From: Nevskiaceae bacterium
Lineage (GTDB): Bacteria > Pseudomonadota > Gammaproteobacteria > Nevskiales > Nevskiaceae
Direction of reading: 5' to 3'
Assembly: GCA_008012115.1 (NCBI GenBank)
Contig: SSEB01000019.1
Span: forward strand, 1 to 64,000
DNA: 64,000 nucleotides
A model generated the notes under the pieces. The model did not search any database, was not told the DNA's origin, and worked only from the letters and a program-made list of their open reading frames with translations. This document shows positions 35,414 through 45,320 of the stretch, piece by piece. Position 1 is the first letter of the stretch. Every line of letters starts with the position of its first letter. Made by a program: the position numbers and the translations under genes.

Positions 35414-36329
35414 CGCCAACGAAGTGCGCCCCACGCCGCCAACCGACGCAGGCTCGTCGGCCCCGCCCCCCTTCGAGCCGCTGATGCAGCGCAACGCCGC
35501 CATCACCGAGCCCGGCTGGGTGCGCTGGACGCTGACCGGCGTCGCCGTCGTGTTCCTTTCGCTGTTCCTGCTGCTGCCGCTGGTCAGCGTCTTCACCGAG
35601 GCGCTGCGCAACGGCGTCGGCGCCTATCTCAGCGCCATCGCGGAGCCGGACACCCTGTCGTCGATCCGCTTGACCCTGATCGCCGCCGCCATCGCGGTGC
35701 CGCTCAACCTGCTGCTGGGCGTCAGCGCCGCCTGGGCCATCACCAAGTTCGAATTCCGCGGCAAGAGCGTGCTGATCTCGCTGATCGATCTGCCGTTCTC
35801 GGTCTCGCCGGTGGTCTCGGGCCTGATCTACGTGCTGATCTTCGGCCGTCAGGGCTATCTCGGTCCCTGGGTGGCGGATCACGACATCAAGATCCTGTTC
35901 GCGGTGCCGGGCATCGTGCTGGCGACCATCTTTGTGACCTTCCCCTTCATTGCCCGCGAACTGATCCCGCTGATGCAGGAGCAGGGCACCGAGAGTGAGC
36001 AGGCCGCGCTGTCGCTGGGCGCCAGCGGCTGGCAGACCTTCTGGCACGTCACCCTGCCGAACATCAAGTGGGGTCTGCTCTACGGTGTGCTGCTGTGCAA
36101 CGCCCGCGCCATGGGCGAGTTCGGTGCGGTCAGCGTCGTGTCCGGTCACATCCGCGGTCAGACCAACACCATGCCGCTGCAGATCGAGATTCTCTACAAC
36201 GAGTACTCGTTCTCCGCGGCCTTCGCGGTCGCCTCGCTGCTGGCCGGCCTTGCACTGGTGACGCTGGGCGTGAAGAGCCTGCTCGAGTGGCGATACGGTG
36301 ACGAACTCGCCGCCTCGCGGCGGCATTGA
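35403..36329 (+). CDS. cysW: Sulfate ABC transporter permease CysW
   Basis: 308 residues; the ATG at 35403 follows GGAGGCAC and starts before the end of cysT. The N-terminal 40 residues are Pro-rich and cytoplasmic, longer than in E. coli. The EAA-loop is [22 protein letters not shown] and [18 protein letters not shown] is the family segment. Together with CysT it makes the membrane channel driven by CysA. Confidence 0.93.
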   Translation: MAASANEVRPTPPTDAGSSAPPPFEPLMQRNAAITEPGWVRWTLTGVAVVFLSLFLLLPLVSVFTEALRNGVGAYLSAIAEPDTLSSIRLTLIAAAIAVPLNLLLGVSAAWAITKFEFRGKSVLISLIDLPFSVSPVVSGLIYVLIFGRQGYLGPWVADHDIKILFAVPGIVLATIFVTFPFIARELIPLMQEQGTESEQAALSLGASGWQTFWHVTLPNIKWGLLYGVLLCNARAMGEFGAVSVVSGHIRGQTNTMPLQIEILYNEYSFSAAFAVASLLAGLALVTLGVKSLLEWRYGDELAASRRH

Positions 36330-36405
36330 TTCTGCGGACCACGACCGCGCTCCGACACTTTTTATCGTCGCGCAGCCCACCCGGCCGCGTCAGAGTATTG
36401 AGACC

Positions 36406-37539
36406 ATGGACATTCAGATTCGCGAGATTCACAAGGGCTTCGGCAATTTCCCCGCGCTGCGCGGGGTCAATCTCGACATCCACTCGGGCGAGTTGATCGC
36501 CCTGCTCGGCCCCTCCGGCTCCGGCAAGACCACCTTGCTGCGCACCATCGCCGGACTCGAACTGCCGGACGCCGGCCAGATTCTCTTCGGCGGGACCGAC
36601 ACCGCGCCGCTGCCGGTGCGCGAGCGCCGCGTCGGTTTCGTGTTCCAGCACTACGCGCTGTTCAAGCACAAGACCGTGCAAGACAACGTCGCCTTCGGCC
36701 TGCGCGTCCGCAAGGGGCCGGATCGCCCGTCGGAGAGTGTCATCCGGCAGCGCGTGCTGGAGCTGCTCGACCTCGTGCAGCTCTCGGGTCTGGAGAAGCG
36801 CTACCCGGCGCAGCTCTCCGGCGGACAGCGCCAGCGCGTGGCGCTGGCACGCGCGCTGGCGATCGAACCGCGCGTGCTGCTGCTCGACGAGCCCTTCGGC
36901 GCGCTCGACGCCAAGGTGCGCAAGGATCTGCGCCGCTGGCTGCGCGAGCTGCACGACAAGACCGGCTACACCACCATCTTCGTGACCCACGATCAGGAGG
37001 AGGCGCTGGAACTGGCCGACCGCGTGGTGGTGATGAATCGCGGCCGCATCGAACAGGTCGGCACCACCAGCGAGGTCTACGAGCAGCCGGCGACGCCCTT
37101 CGTGTTCGATTTCCTCGGCAGCGTGAACGTCCTGGCCGGCGAGGTGCAGGGCCGCCACCTGCGCATCGACGGCACCGAACTGACGCTCGACACCGACCGC
37201 GAGCACCCGGCGGGCGCGGTGGACGTCTACGTCCGCCCGCACGACCTGCGCCTGGTCGAGGACAGCAGCCCCGGCCTGGGCGCCGCCGTGCGCTCGGTGC
37301 AGCGCACCGGCGCGGTGGTGCGGCTCACCGCCGAGCTGGATCACAGCGGCGAGACGGTGGAGGTGGAGCTCTCCCACCTGGACCCGTTCGCGCTGAATCG
37401 CCGCGGCGGCGACCGCATCCGCGTGCTGCCGGCGGTCTACGGTCTGTTCCCGCGCGCGCCACATGCGGCCCTGCGCACCCTGCCCGACGTCGATCCCAAG
37501 TCAGTGCCGGAGCATCGCGAACGCGGCCGCCTGGGCTAG
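36406..37539 (+). CDS. cysA: Sulfate ABC transporter ATPase CysA
   Basis: 377 residues. Walker [10 protein letters not shown] (about 35-43), Q-loop FVFQHYAL, signature LSGGQRQR, Walker [12 protein letters not shown] and switch His in FVTHDQEE are all present, followed by the regulatory C-terminal region with the RPHDLRL strand typical of CysA. The ATG at 36406 is preferred because [15 protein letters not shown] is the usual N-terminus; the frame is open upstream to 36298 without one. A 76-bp gap with no terminator separates it from cysW. The operon ends with the hairpin at 37594. Confidence 0.94.
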   Translation: MDIQIREIHKGFGNFPALRGVNLDIHSGELIALLGPSGSGKTTLLRTIAGLELPDAGQILFGGTDTAPLPVRERRVGFVFQHYALFKHKTVQDNVAFGLRVRKGPDRPSESVIRQRVLELLDLVQLSGLEKRYPAQLSGGQRQRVALARALAIEPRVLLLDEPFGALDAKVRKDLRRWLRELHDKTGYTTIFVTHDQEEALELADRVVVMNRGRIEQVGTTSEVYEQPATPFVFDFLGSVNVLAGEVQGRHLRIDGTELTLDTDREHPAGAVDVYVRPHDLRLVEDSSPGLGAAVRSVQRTGAVVRLTAELDHSGETVEVELSHLDPFALNRRGGDRIRVLPAVYGLFPRAPHAALRTLPDVDPKSVPEHRERGRLG

Positions 37540-37593
37540 ACTCGCGGCAAGCCTCGGACGGGGCCCTGCCGCCATTCGTTAGAATTGCCAAGA

Positions 37594-37615
37594 GCCCGCT
37601 CGCTGCGGGCTTTTT
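37594..37615 (+). terminator. Rho-independent terminator of the sulfate operon
   Basis: GCCCGC and GCGGGC form a 6-bp stem with loop TCGCT, followed by TTTTT, 55 bp after the cysA stop. Confidence 0.88.
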
Positions 37616-37644
37616 GTATTCTGCGGTTTTGCCGGGGGAGACTC

Positions 37645-38475
37645 ATGAATCTGGACTTTTTCATTCGCGTTGACGCCTGGCTGTCGGCGCTGGTTTTGGC
37701 ATTCCTGATGATTCTCGGCTGGATGCTGGGCTCGCAGCTGCGCGTCTGGCGCGGCACCCCCGTCACCCCCCGCTCGACCCGGATCGAGGACGGCGGACTC
37801 GCGCTGTTCGGCCTGCTGCTGGCGTTCTGTTTCTCCGGCGCTACTTCGCGCTACGAGGCGCGCAAGGGCCTGTTGCTCGACGACTCGATCGCCATCGGCG
37901 AGCTGGCCACCGTCAGCGCGGCGCTCGAGGAACCGGAGCGCTCCGAGCTCCGGAACGAAGTGGTCACCTACGTGCGGCAGCGGCTTGTGTTCGGCCCGAT
38001 GCGCCTGGACGATCCACGCATGCCCCAGGTCGTCGCACAAGGCACGGAGTCCCAGGCCCGCATGCTGACGATCATCCGGCACGCCATCGCCAGCAAGAAC
38101 ACGCCCTCCATCCACACGCCGCTGTTGAATGCCTACAACGGCCTGCTCACGGCACACGACAAACGGCTCTACGGCGTCAGGAACCAGGTCAACGGCGGCA
38201 TCGTCGTCATGCTGGTGCTGTTCGGCGTCTTCACCACCTTCACCATGGGCCGGCTGCACGATCAGCAGGGCAGGAGCATCACCGGCCTGCTGCGGATCGG
38301 TAGCTACGTCGGCCTGGTCGCGCTGGTGTTCTACATCATCATCGATCTCGAGCAGCCGCGCCGCGGACTCGTACTGGTGTCGCAGGCGCCGATGCAGGAC
38401 CTGCTGTCGTCCCTGACCGGTGACGGCAGACCCGTCATCCCCTCCGCAAGCACCCCTGAGCAGCCCACCCGCTGA
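37645..38475 (+). CDS. DUF4239-like (bestrophin-type fold) membrane protein
   Basis: 276 residues, with GGGGGAG just before the ATG. Two membrane segments near the N-terminus (WLSALVLAFLMILGWMLG; GLALFGLLLAFCFSGA) are followed by a polar 120-residue region and two more segments (GGIVVMLVLFGVFTTF; VGLVALVFYIII). The segment SRYEARKGLLLDDSIAIGEL matches the DUF4239 pattern, whose function is unknown. Notable: the last codons and stop (QPTR, TGA 38473-38475) fall inside the left end of repeat copy 5. Confidence 0.7.
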   Translation: MNLDFFIRVDAWLSALVLAFLMILGWMLGSQLRVWRGTPVTPRSTRIEDGGLALFGLLLAFCFSGATSRYEARKGLLLDDSIAIGELATVSAALEEPERSELRNEVVTYVRQRLVFGPMRLDDPRMPQVVAQGTESQARMLTIIRHAIASKNTPSIHTPLLNAYNGLLTAHDKRLYGVRNQVNGGIVVMLVLFGVFTTFTMGRLHDQQGRSITGLLRIGSYVGLVALVFYIIIDLEQPRRGLVLVSQAPMQDLLSSLTGDGRPVIPSASTPEQPTR

Positions 38476-38576
38476 CACACCGGAGGACTCTCCGGGTGAT
38501 TTATTTTATTGAATATATTTATTTTCGATAAATAATTAAAAACAGCCGCCACACGGCTGGCGCCGTTAGCGGGTGG
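38465..38576. repeat. 112-bp dyad repeat element, copy 5 (overlaps a stop codon)
   Basis: Left end CCACCCGCTG (38465-38474), right end TAGCGGGTGG (38567-38576, one mismatch). Core 38498-38543 starts GATTTATTTTATT and ends GATAAATAATTAAAAAC. The left end encodes the last residues of the upstream gene and most of its TGA. The left arm contains CCGGAG/CTCCGG (38480-38485 and 38490-38495), a 6-bp hairpin that is followed by a T-rich part of the core and could terminate the upstream gene. Confidence 0.88.
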
Positions 38577-38619
38577 CGCAGGGACGCGCACCCAGGGGGT
38601 TGGAAAATCCGCGAGGTCT

Positions 38620-38652
38620 CGCCAGGGATGGCTAGGCTTCCGGCCGCATCTG
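38620..38652 (-). repeat. Duplicated 3' end of lysS
   Basis: These 33 bp match 38747-38779 (the end of lysS plus 12 bp beyond it) at 30 positions. Read on the minus strand, the extra copy again encodes the ending QMRPEA and a stop. The offset is exactly 127 bp. It lies in the gap between repeat copy 5 and lysS. Confidence 0.7.
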
Positions 38653-38687
38653 CGGGGTTTTTTAGCACACGAAGCATCGCTTCGTGC

Positions 38688-38719
38688 AAAAGAAAATGGG
38701 TGGCCAGGGATGGCCACCC
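38688..38719 (-). terminator. lysS: Terminator of lysS
   Basis: On the minus strand GGGTGGCCA and TGGCCACCC form a perfect 9-bp stem with loop TCCC, followed by ATTTTCTTTT. It sits 40 bp after the lysS stop, between the two copies of its 3' end. A second hairpin (GCAC ... GTGC near 38665-38687) lies beyond it. Confidence 0.8.
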
Positions 38720-38758
38720 GGGCGGTGGTGCAATGGCGAATCGTCGCGCCAGAGATGG

Positions 38759-40261
<1,503 letters not shown>

Positions 40262-40285
40262 GTCACTTTTTCCGCGTTTGGGGCG

Positions 40286-40397
40286 CCACCCGCTGTCGCG
40301 GTCCGACGCTGTAGGATTGTTATAATTTAACTATCAAATTTAAAATATAAAAATAAAATATCACTAATTTGCGACCGTAACGCATAACAGCGGGTGG
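40286..40397. repeat. 112-bp dyad repeat element, copy 6
   Basis: Left end CCACCCGCTG (40286-40295), right end CAGCGGGTGG (40388-40397), both perfect. Core 40319-40364 starts GTTATAATTTAACTATC and ends AAAAATAAAATATCAC; read on the minus strand it fits the orientation of the other cores better, so this copy may be inverted. It is the insert between prfB and lysS, genes that usually sit close together. Confidence 0.9.
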
Positions 40398-40407
40398 CCG
40401 CGAAAAC

Positions 40408-41503
40408 TCACAGCCCCTGCTTCAGGCTGGCCTCGATGAAAGGATCGAGATGGCCGTTCAGCACCTTGGTGGTGTCGGCGATCTCGACGCCGGTGCGCAG
40501 GTCCTTGATCCGCGACTGGTCGAGCACGTAGCTGCGGATCTGGTGGCCCCACTCGATGTCCGCCTTGGAGTCCTCCAGCTTCTGCTTCTCGGCGTTGCGC
40601 TTCTCCATCTCGCGCTCGTAGAGCTTGGCCTGCAGCATCTTCATGGCGCGGTCGCGGTTGGCGTGCTGACTGCGCTGCGTCTGGCAGGCGACGACGATGC
40701 CGGTGGGGATATGCGTGATGCGGATCGCCGACTCGGTCTTGTTGACGTGCTGGCCGCCGGCGCCGGAGGAGCGGTAGGTCACGGCGCTGATGTCCGCCGG
40801 ATTGATCTCGATCTCGAAGCTGTCGTCGATCTCCGGCGACACGAACACGCCGGCGAACGAGGTGTGGCGGCGGTTGCCGGAGTCGAACGGCGACTTGCGC
40901 ACCAGGCGGTGCACGCCGATCTCGGTGCGCAGCCAGCCGAAGGCGTACGGCCCCTCGATGTAGACGCTGGCCGACTTGATGCCGGCGACTTCGCCCGCCG
41001 AGCATTCCAGGATTTCCGCCTTGAAGCCCTTGCCGTTGGCCCACTGCAGGTACATGCGCAGCAGCATTTCGGCCCAGTCCTGCGCCTCGGTGCCACCGGA
41101 GCCGGCCTGGATGTCGAGATAGGCATTGGTGTTGTCCATCTCGCCGGAGAACATGCGGCGGAATTCCATGTCGTCCGCCAGCTTGCCCAGCGCCAGCACG
41201 TCACGCTCCACCTCGGCAATGGTGGCGGTGTCGTTCTCGGCCTCGGCCAGTTCCAGCAGGTCGCCGGCGTCGCGCAGGCCGCTGTCGGCCTTGTCCAGCG
41301 GCTGGATCACCGCCTCGAGCTTGGCCCGCTCGCGGCCGGTCTCCTGGGCCTTTTTATTGTCGTTCCAGAAATCCGGGCGTTCCATCTCGGCGGTGACTTC
41401 CGCCAGCCGGTCCCGCTTGGTTTCGTAGTCAAAGATAGCCCCGGAGCGCGTCGAAACGCGCTCGCAGGGCCGTGATCTCACTTCTGATCTGATTCGGTTC
41501 CAT
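40408..41503 (-). CDS. prfB: Peptide chain release factor 2 (programmed +1 frameshift)
   Basis: About 364 residues are made only after a +1 frameshift. From ATG 41503, the first 24 codons read [20 protein letters not shown] and then RGYL before an in-frame TGA at 41431-41429. The sequence CTT TGA C preceded by GGGG is the classic RF2 autoregulation site; shifting continues at [12 protein letters not shown]. The rest has the SPF anticodon-like tripeptide (RKSPFDSG) and the GGQ motif ([14 protein letters not shown]). RF2 releases peptides at TGA and TAA and so controls its own synthesis. The length equals that of E. coli RF2. Confidence 0.96.
41428..41434 (-). promoter_or_regulatory. prfB: prfB recoding site CTTTGAC
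   Basis: The slippery CTT and the weak stop TGA C are placed as in E. coli, with an upstream GGGGC that can act as the internal Shine-Dalgarno-like stimulator (CGGGGCTATCTTTGAC in total). Low RF2 favours the shift. Confidence 0.93.
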
Positions 41504-41531
41504 GGGTACCGGGAAATTTTCGAGGGCGCGA

Positions 41532-41655
41532 AGTATAGCGGATGAGGCTCCGTCCACGGTGTTCGCCTACGTCCCGCCGGTTGTCTCCACCCCGCGGCCC
41601 ATGTTAAAAAAACACAGTTTTCGGCGCAGACGCGCGCAGACGCGGCTGCTATAGT
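41532..41655. promoter_or_regulatory. Divergent prfB / OmpA-like promoter region with tandem 10-bp repeats
   Basis: On the minus strand TATACT (41537-41532) is a -10 candidate for prfB, 29 bp before its ATG. On the plus strand TATAGT (41650-41655) is a -10 candidate for the OmpA-like gene. GCGCAGACGC occurs twice in tandem (41624-41643), ending 6 bp before that -10 where a -35 box would lie; two 10-bp direct repeats look like sites for a response-regulator-type activator. Confidence 0.45.
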
Positions 41656-41700
41656 CCGTCAACAAAATTTTTCGCAGTCGGAACCGCTCAGGGGAGAATT

Positions 41701-43281
41701 ATGAAATACCGTTCCGGTCTTTTGGCCGTGCTGTTGGGCATCGCAATCGCGCTGCCATCGTTCGCGCAGACCGGAGGTGACGCCGGCGCCGCACCCGCCG
41801 CCACCGACAGCAGCGCGCCCCCCGCCGACGCCGCGCCGGCCAGCGATGCCGCCGCACCTGCGGACACCGCCAGCGCCCCTGCAGACGCTTCGGCCGCACC
41901 GGCTGAAGCGCCCCCGGCGGACACGGCAGCGGCGCCCGCCGATGCCGCGCCTGCGGAAGCGGCGGCCCCGGCTGGCGATACCGCCGCCGCACCGGCCGAC
42001 TCTGGCTCCAGCGCCAGCAGCGACACCTCGGCCTCCTCGGACAGCGGCAGCTCCGGCGGTTCCGGCGGCAGCGAGTCGGCCAAGGCGCCGCACGCCTTCT
42101 ACGTCTCGCCGATGTTCTCCTACAGCCTGGTGGATCACCACCGCGCCACCAAGAACGGTCTCGGCGGCGTCATGTCGGTCGGCAAGCGCATGACCGATGG
42201 CCTGAGCCTCGAACTCAACACCTTCTACTCGGTGATGAAGGGCGACTCCCAGGCCAAGGCCGGCGGCTACACCGGCAACGCCAAGCTCAAAGGCGTCGGC
42301 CTGACCGCCCTGCTCTTCCCCTTCTCCTCCTGGCTGCAGAATTCCTACGGACTGGTCAGCGTCGATTACGGCACGGGCGCGAACGCTCCCTATGGCCAGC
42401 CGCTGAACTCGGGCAGCCCGACCGCCGTCTCGGCGCTGGACTACCACACCACCGTGTTTGACCTGGGCGCGGGCTATCTGCTCCCGATCACCCACAACAT
42501 CCTGCTGCGCGCCGAAGCGCGCTACCGCATGGATTCCCACGGTCGCGAGTACCTGGGCATCCACAACGGCGACCGCAGCGCCTTCTACGAGGGCGTGTTC
42601 AACATCGGCCTGCTGATCCCGCTGGGCGTGCACCCGGCCGCACCGGCGCCGGCTGCGCCGGCGGAAGTGGTTCCCGCGGCGGCCCCGGCTGCGGAAGCCG
42701 ACAGCGACGGCGACGGCGTGCCCGACAGCCGCGACAAGTGCCCCAACACCCCGGCCGGCACCAAGGTCAACGAAGACGGCTGCCCGCTGGATTCCGACGG
42801 CGACGGCGTGCCCGACGACATCGACGAATGCCCGCACACCCCGGCCGGCGCCAAGGTGCTCGCCAACGGTTGCGCGCTGAAGGATGACTGCCGCACGCCG
42901 AAGGCCGGTGAGGCTGTCGATGAAAACGGCTGCGCCGTCAACAAGGCGTTCATCCTCAAGGGCGTGAACTTCGAGTTCGACTCCGACCGCCTGACGCCGG
43001 AAGCCAAGGAAATCCTCAACGGCGTGGCCGAGACCCTGAAGTCCTATGCGGACCTCAAGATCGAAGTGGCGGGCCACACCGACGACGTCGGCACCGAGGC
43101 GTACAACCTGGGCCTGTCCGAGCGCCGTGCGCACTCGGTCGTGACCTACCTGGGCAACGCCGGTGTCGACACCACGCGCCTGACCCCGGTCGGCTACGGC
43201 AAGACCAAGCCGCTGGTCGAGGGCACGACGGATGAAGACCGCGCCAAGAACCGCCGCGTGGAACTCAACGTCAAAGACTGA
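41701..43281 (+). CDS. OmpA-family outer-membrane protein with Ala/Pro-rich insert
   Basis: 526 residues. AGGGGAG precedes the ATG. Signal peptide MKYRSGLLAVLLGIAIALPS ending in FAQ, then about 100 residues of Ala/Pro/Asp-rich low complexity and a Ser/Gly stretch, then an eight-strand-type barrel (HAFYVSPMFSYSLVDHH ... YEGVFNIGLLIPLGV). A linker carries two or three calcium-type repeats (SDGDGVPDSRDKCPNTPAG). The C-terminal OmpA domain (FEFDSDRLTPEAKEILNGV; GHTDDVGTEAYNLGLSERRA) binds peptidoglycan. It is longer than E. coli OmpA chiefly because of the N-terminal insert. A perfect terminator follows. Confidence 0.92.
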   Translation: MKYRSGLLAVLLGIAIALPSFAQTGGDAGAAPAATDSSAPPADAAPASDAAAPADTASAPADASAAPAEAPPADTAAAPADAAPAEAAAPAGDTAAAPADSGSSASSDTSASSDSGSSGGSGGSESAKAPHAFYVSPMFSYSLVDHHRATKNGLGGVMSVGKRMTDGLSLELNTFYSVMKGDSQAKAGGYTGNAKLKGVGLTALLFPFSSWLQNSYGLVSVDYGTGANAPYGQPLNSGSPTAVSALDYHTTVFDLGAGYLLPITHNILLRAEARYRMDSHGREYLGIHNGDRSAFYEGVFNIGLLIPLGVHPAAPAPAAPAEVVPAAAPAAEADSDGDGVPDSRDKCPNTPAGTKVNEDGCPLDSDGDGVPDDIDECPHTPAGAKVLANGCALKDDCRTPKAGEAVDENGCAVNKAFILKGVNFEFDSDRLTPEAKEILNGVAETLKSYADLKIEVAGHTDDVGTEAYNLGLSERRAHSVVTYLGNAGVDTTRLTPVGYGKTKPLVEGTTDEDRAKNRRVELNVKD

Positions 43282-43300
43282 TCCGCGTCTGGTATCACCG

Positions 43301-43331
43301 ACCCCGCCGGAGCGATCCGGCGGGGTTTTTT
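43301..43331 (+). terminator. Rho-independent terminator of the OmpA-like gene
   Basis: ACCCCGCCGGA, loop GCGA, TCCGGCGGGGT: a perfect 11-bp stem followed by a T-run. Confidence 0.93.
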
Positions 43332-43412
43332 ATTGCCCGCTGCGCCGCGCGCAAGGCACGAAGCCGCCTCCGGCCCTTGCGCCGGAGGAGTCTCAACTCG
43401 TGATGCGGAGGA

Positions 43413-45263
43413 TCAGCCGCGCGGCGGCTTGCCGGCGGGCTTCTTCTTGTGCGGGCGCGGCGCCGGCGCCGCTGCGCCATCACCGGGCCGGCTGATGCGC
43501 AGCTGCTGGCCGCAGACCCAGACCTTCTGCAGGTCGCGGAAAATCCGCCGGGGCATGCCCTCCGGCAGGTCGATCAGGCTGTGGTCGTCGAAAATCTCGA
43601 TGCGGCCGATGTACTGGCTGTCGAGGCCCGCCTCGTTGGCGATGGCGCCGACGATATTGCCCGGCTTGACGTTGTGGACATGGCCGACTTCGACGCGGAA
43701 GGTTTCCATGCCCGCTTCCGGCTGCTGCTCGCGCGGTTTGCGCGCGGGCGCTGCGGGGCGCTCGGCGGACGTCGGGGTCGCCGTGACCGGCGCCTCCACT
43801 GCCGTGCGCGTGGCGCGCACTGGCGGCGTCTGCCGCGGCGGCGCGTCATCGGCAGGCGTCCGGGTATCGAACATGTTGCGGCGCTCCGGCCCGGCCGCCA
43901 CCGCGGCGCGACGCTCGCTGGCACCCTCGGTCGGCAGCAGCGGCTTGTCGCCCAGCGCCATCCGCGCCAGCGCCGCCGCGATATCGATCAGCGGCACACC
44001 CTGCTGCTGCTCAAACTGCTCGACGGCCGCGCGCAGCGGCTCGAGGCCGCCGGCCGCCAGTGTCTCGCCGATCTTCTGCTTGAAGCGCACCAGGCGCAGG
44101 TCGTTGACCGCGGCGGCGCTGGGCAGCTCCATCGGCGTGATGCGCTGGCGCGTGGCGCGCTCGATGGTCTGCAGCAGGTGCCGCTCGCGCGAGGCGATGA
44201 ACAGGATGGCCTCGCCGCTGCGACCGGCGCGGCCGGTGCGGCCGATACGGTGGACGTAGGACTCGGTATCGGTGGGAATGTCGAAATTGACGACGTGGCT
44301 GATGCGCTCGACATCCAGGCCGCGCGCCGCGACATCGGTGGCGACGACGATATCGAGCTGGCCGCTCTTGAGCCGGTTGACGGTGCGCTCACGCTGCGCC
44401 TGCACGATGTCGCCGTTGAGGGCGGCGCAGGCATAGCCGCGCGCCTCCAGCTTTTCCGCCAGCTCGGTGGTGGCCGATTTGGTGCGCGCGAAGATGATCA
44501 TGCCATCGAAGGGTTCGGCCTCGAGGATGCGGGTCAGCGCGTTGAGCTTGTACTCCATGCCGCTGGCCATGAGGTAGCGCTGGCGGATGTTGGCGGCGGT
44601 CGTGGTCTTGCTCTTGATGGTGACCTCGGCCGGCTCGCGCAGGTAGGTCTGCGCGATGCGACGGATCGCCGTCGGCATGGTCGCCGAGAACAGGGCCACC
44701 TGCCGCTGCGGCGGCGTCTGCCGCAGCACTTCCTCGACATCGTCGATGAAGCCCATGCGCAGCATCTCGTCGGCTTCGTCCAGCACCAGGCAGCGCAGGG
44801 CATCGAGCCGCAGGGTGCCGCGCTTCATGTGGTCCAGCACCCGTCCCGGCGTACCGACGACGACGTGCACGCCACGCTTGAGCGCCTTGAGCTGGGGCTC
44901 GTAGGACTGGCCGCCGTAGATCGGCAGGACGTGGAAGTTCTTCAACTGCGAGGCGTATTTCTGGAACGCCTCCGCGACCTGGATCGCCAGCTCCCGCGTC
45001 GGCGCCAGCACCAGGGCCTGCGGCGCGGTCTGGCCGAGATTGATGTGCGAGAGGATCGGCAGCGCGAAGGCGGCGGTCTTGCCGGTGCCGGTCTGGGCCT
45101 GGCCCAGAACATCGCGGCCGGCCAGGAGATGCGGAATGGTCGCCGCCTGGATCGGCGACGGCGACTCGTAGCCGACGGCGTCCAGCGCCCTGAGGACCGG
45201 CTCGCTGAGTGCCAGATCGCGAAAGGCGATCGCGGGCGCGGTATCGGAGGTATCGGCGGACAT
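43413..45263 (-). CDS. deaD: DEAD-box RNA helicase (DeaD/CsdA type)
   Basis: 616 residues. Q motif FRDLALSEPVLRALDAVGYESPSPIQ (split here: FRDLALSEPV and GYESPSPIQ), motif I AQTGTGKT, Ib TPGRVLDH, II LDEADEML, III SAT, and VI HRIGRTGRAG are all seen in the first 370 residues. A C-terminal RNA-binding fold of the DbpA/CsdA type (near ETFRVEVGHVHNVKPGNIVG) and a Lys/Pro-rich tail follow. CsdA-type helicases remodel rRNA and mRNA, mostly at low temperature. The extra middle segment is Ala/Pro-rich and variable. Confidence 0.94.
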   Translation of the reverse strand: MSADTSDTAPAIAFRDLALSEPVLRALDAVGYESPSPIQAATIPHLLAGRDVLGQAQTGTGKTAAFALPILSHINLGQTAPQALVLAPTRELAIQVAEAFQKYASQLKNFHVLPIYGGQSYEPQLKALKRGVHVVVGTPGRVLDHMKRGTLRLDALRCLVLDEADEMLRMGFIDDVEEVLRQTPPQRQVALFSATMPTAIRRIAQTYLREPAEVTIKSKTTTAANIRQRYLMASGMEYKLNALTRILEAEPFDGMIIFARTKSATTELAEKLEARGYACAALNGDIVQAQRERTVNRLKSGQLDIVVATDVAARGLDVERISHVVNFDIPTDTESYVHRIGRTGRAGRSGEAILFIASRERHLLQTIERATRQRITPMELPSAAAVNDLRLVRFKQKIGETLAAGGLEPLRAAVEQFEQQQGVPLIDIAAALARMALGDKPLLPTEGASERRAAVAAGPERRNMFDTRTPADDAPPRQTPPVRATRTAVEAPVTATPTSAERPAAPARKPREQQPEAGMETFRVEVGHVHNVKPGNIVGAIANEAGLDSQYIGRIEIFDDHSLIDLPEGMPRRIFRDLQKVWVCGQQLRISRPGDGAAAPAPRPHKKKPAGKPPRG

Positions 45264-45320
45264 GGAGCACCAGGGGCTGGAGACGCGGCCGCTTATTATC
45301 CGCTCTGCGACGCCACGACG

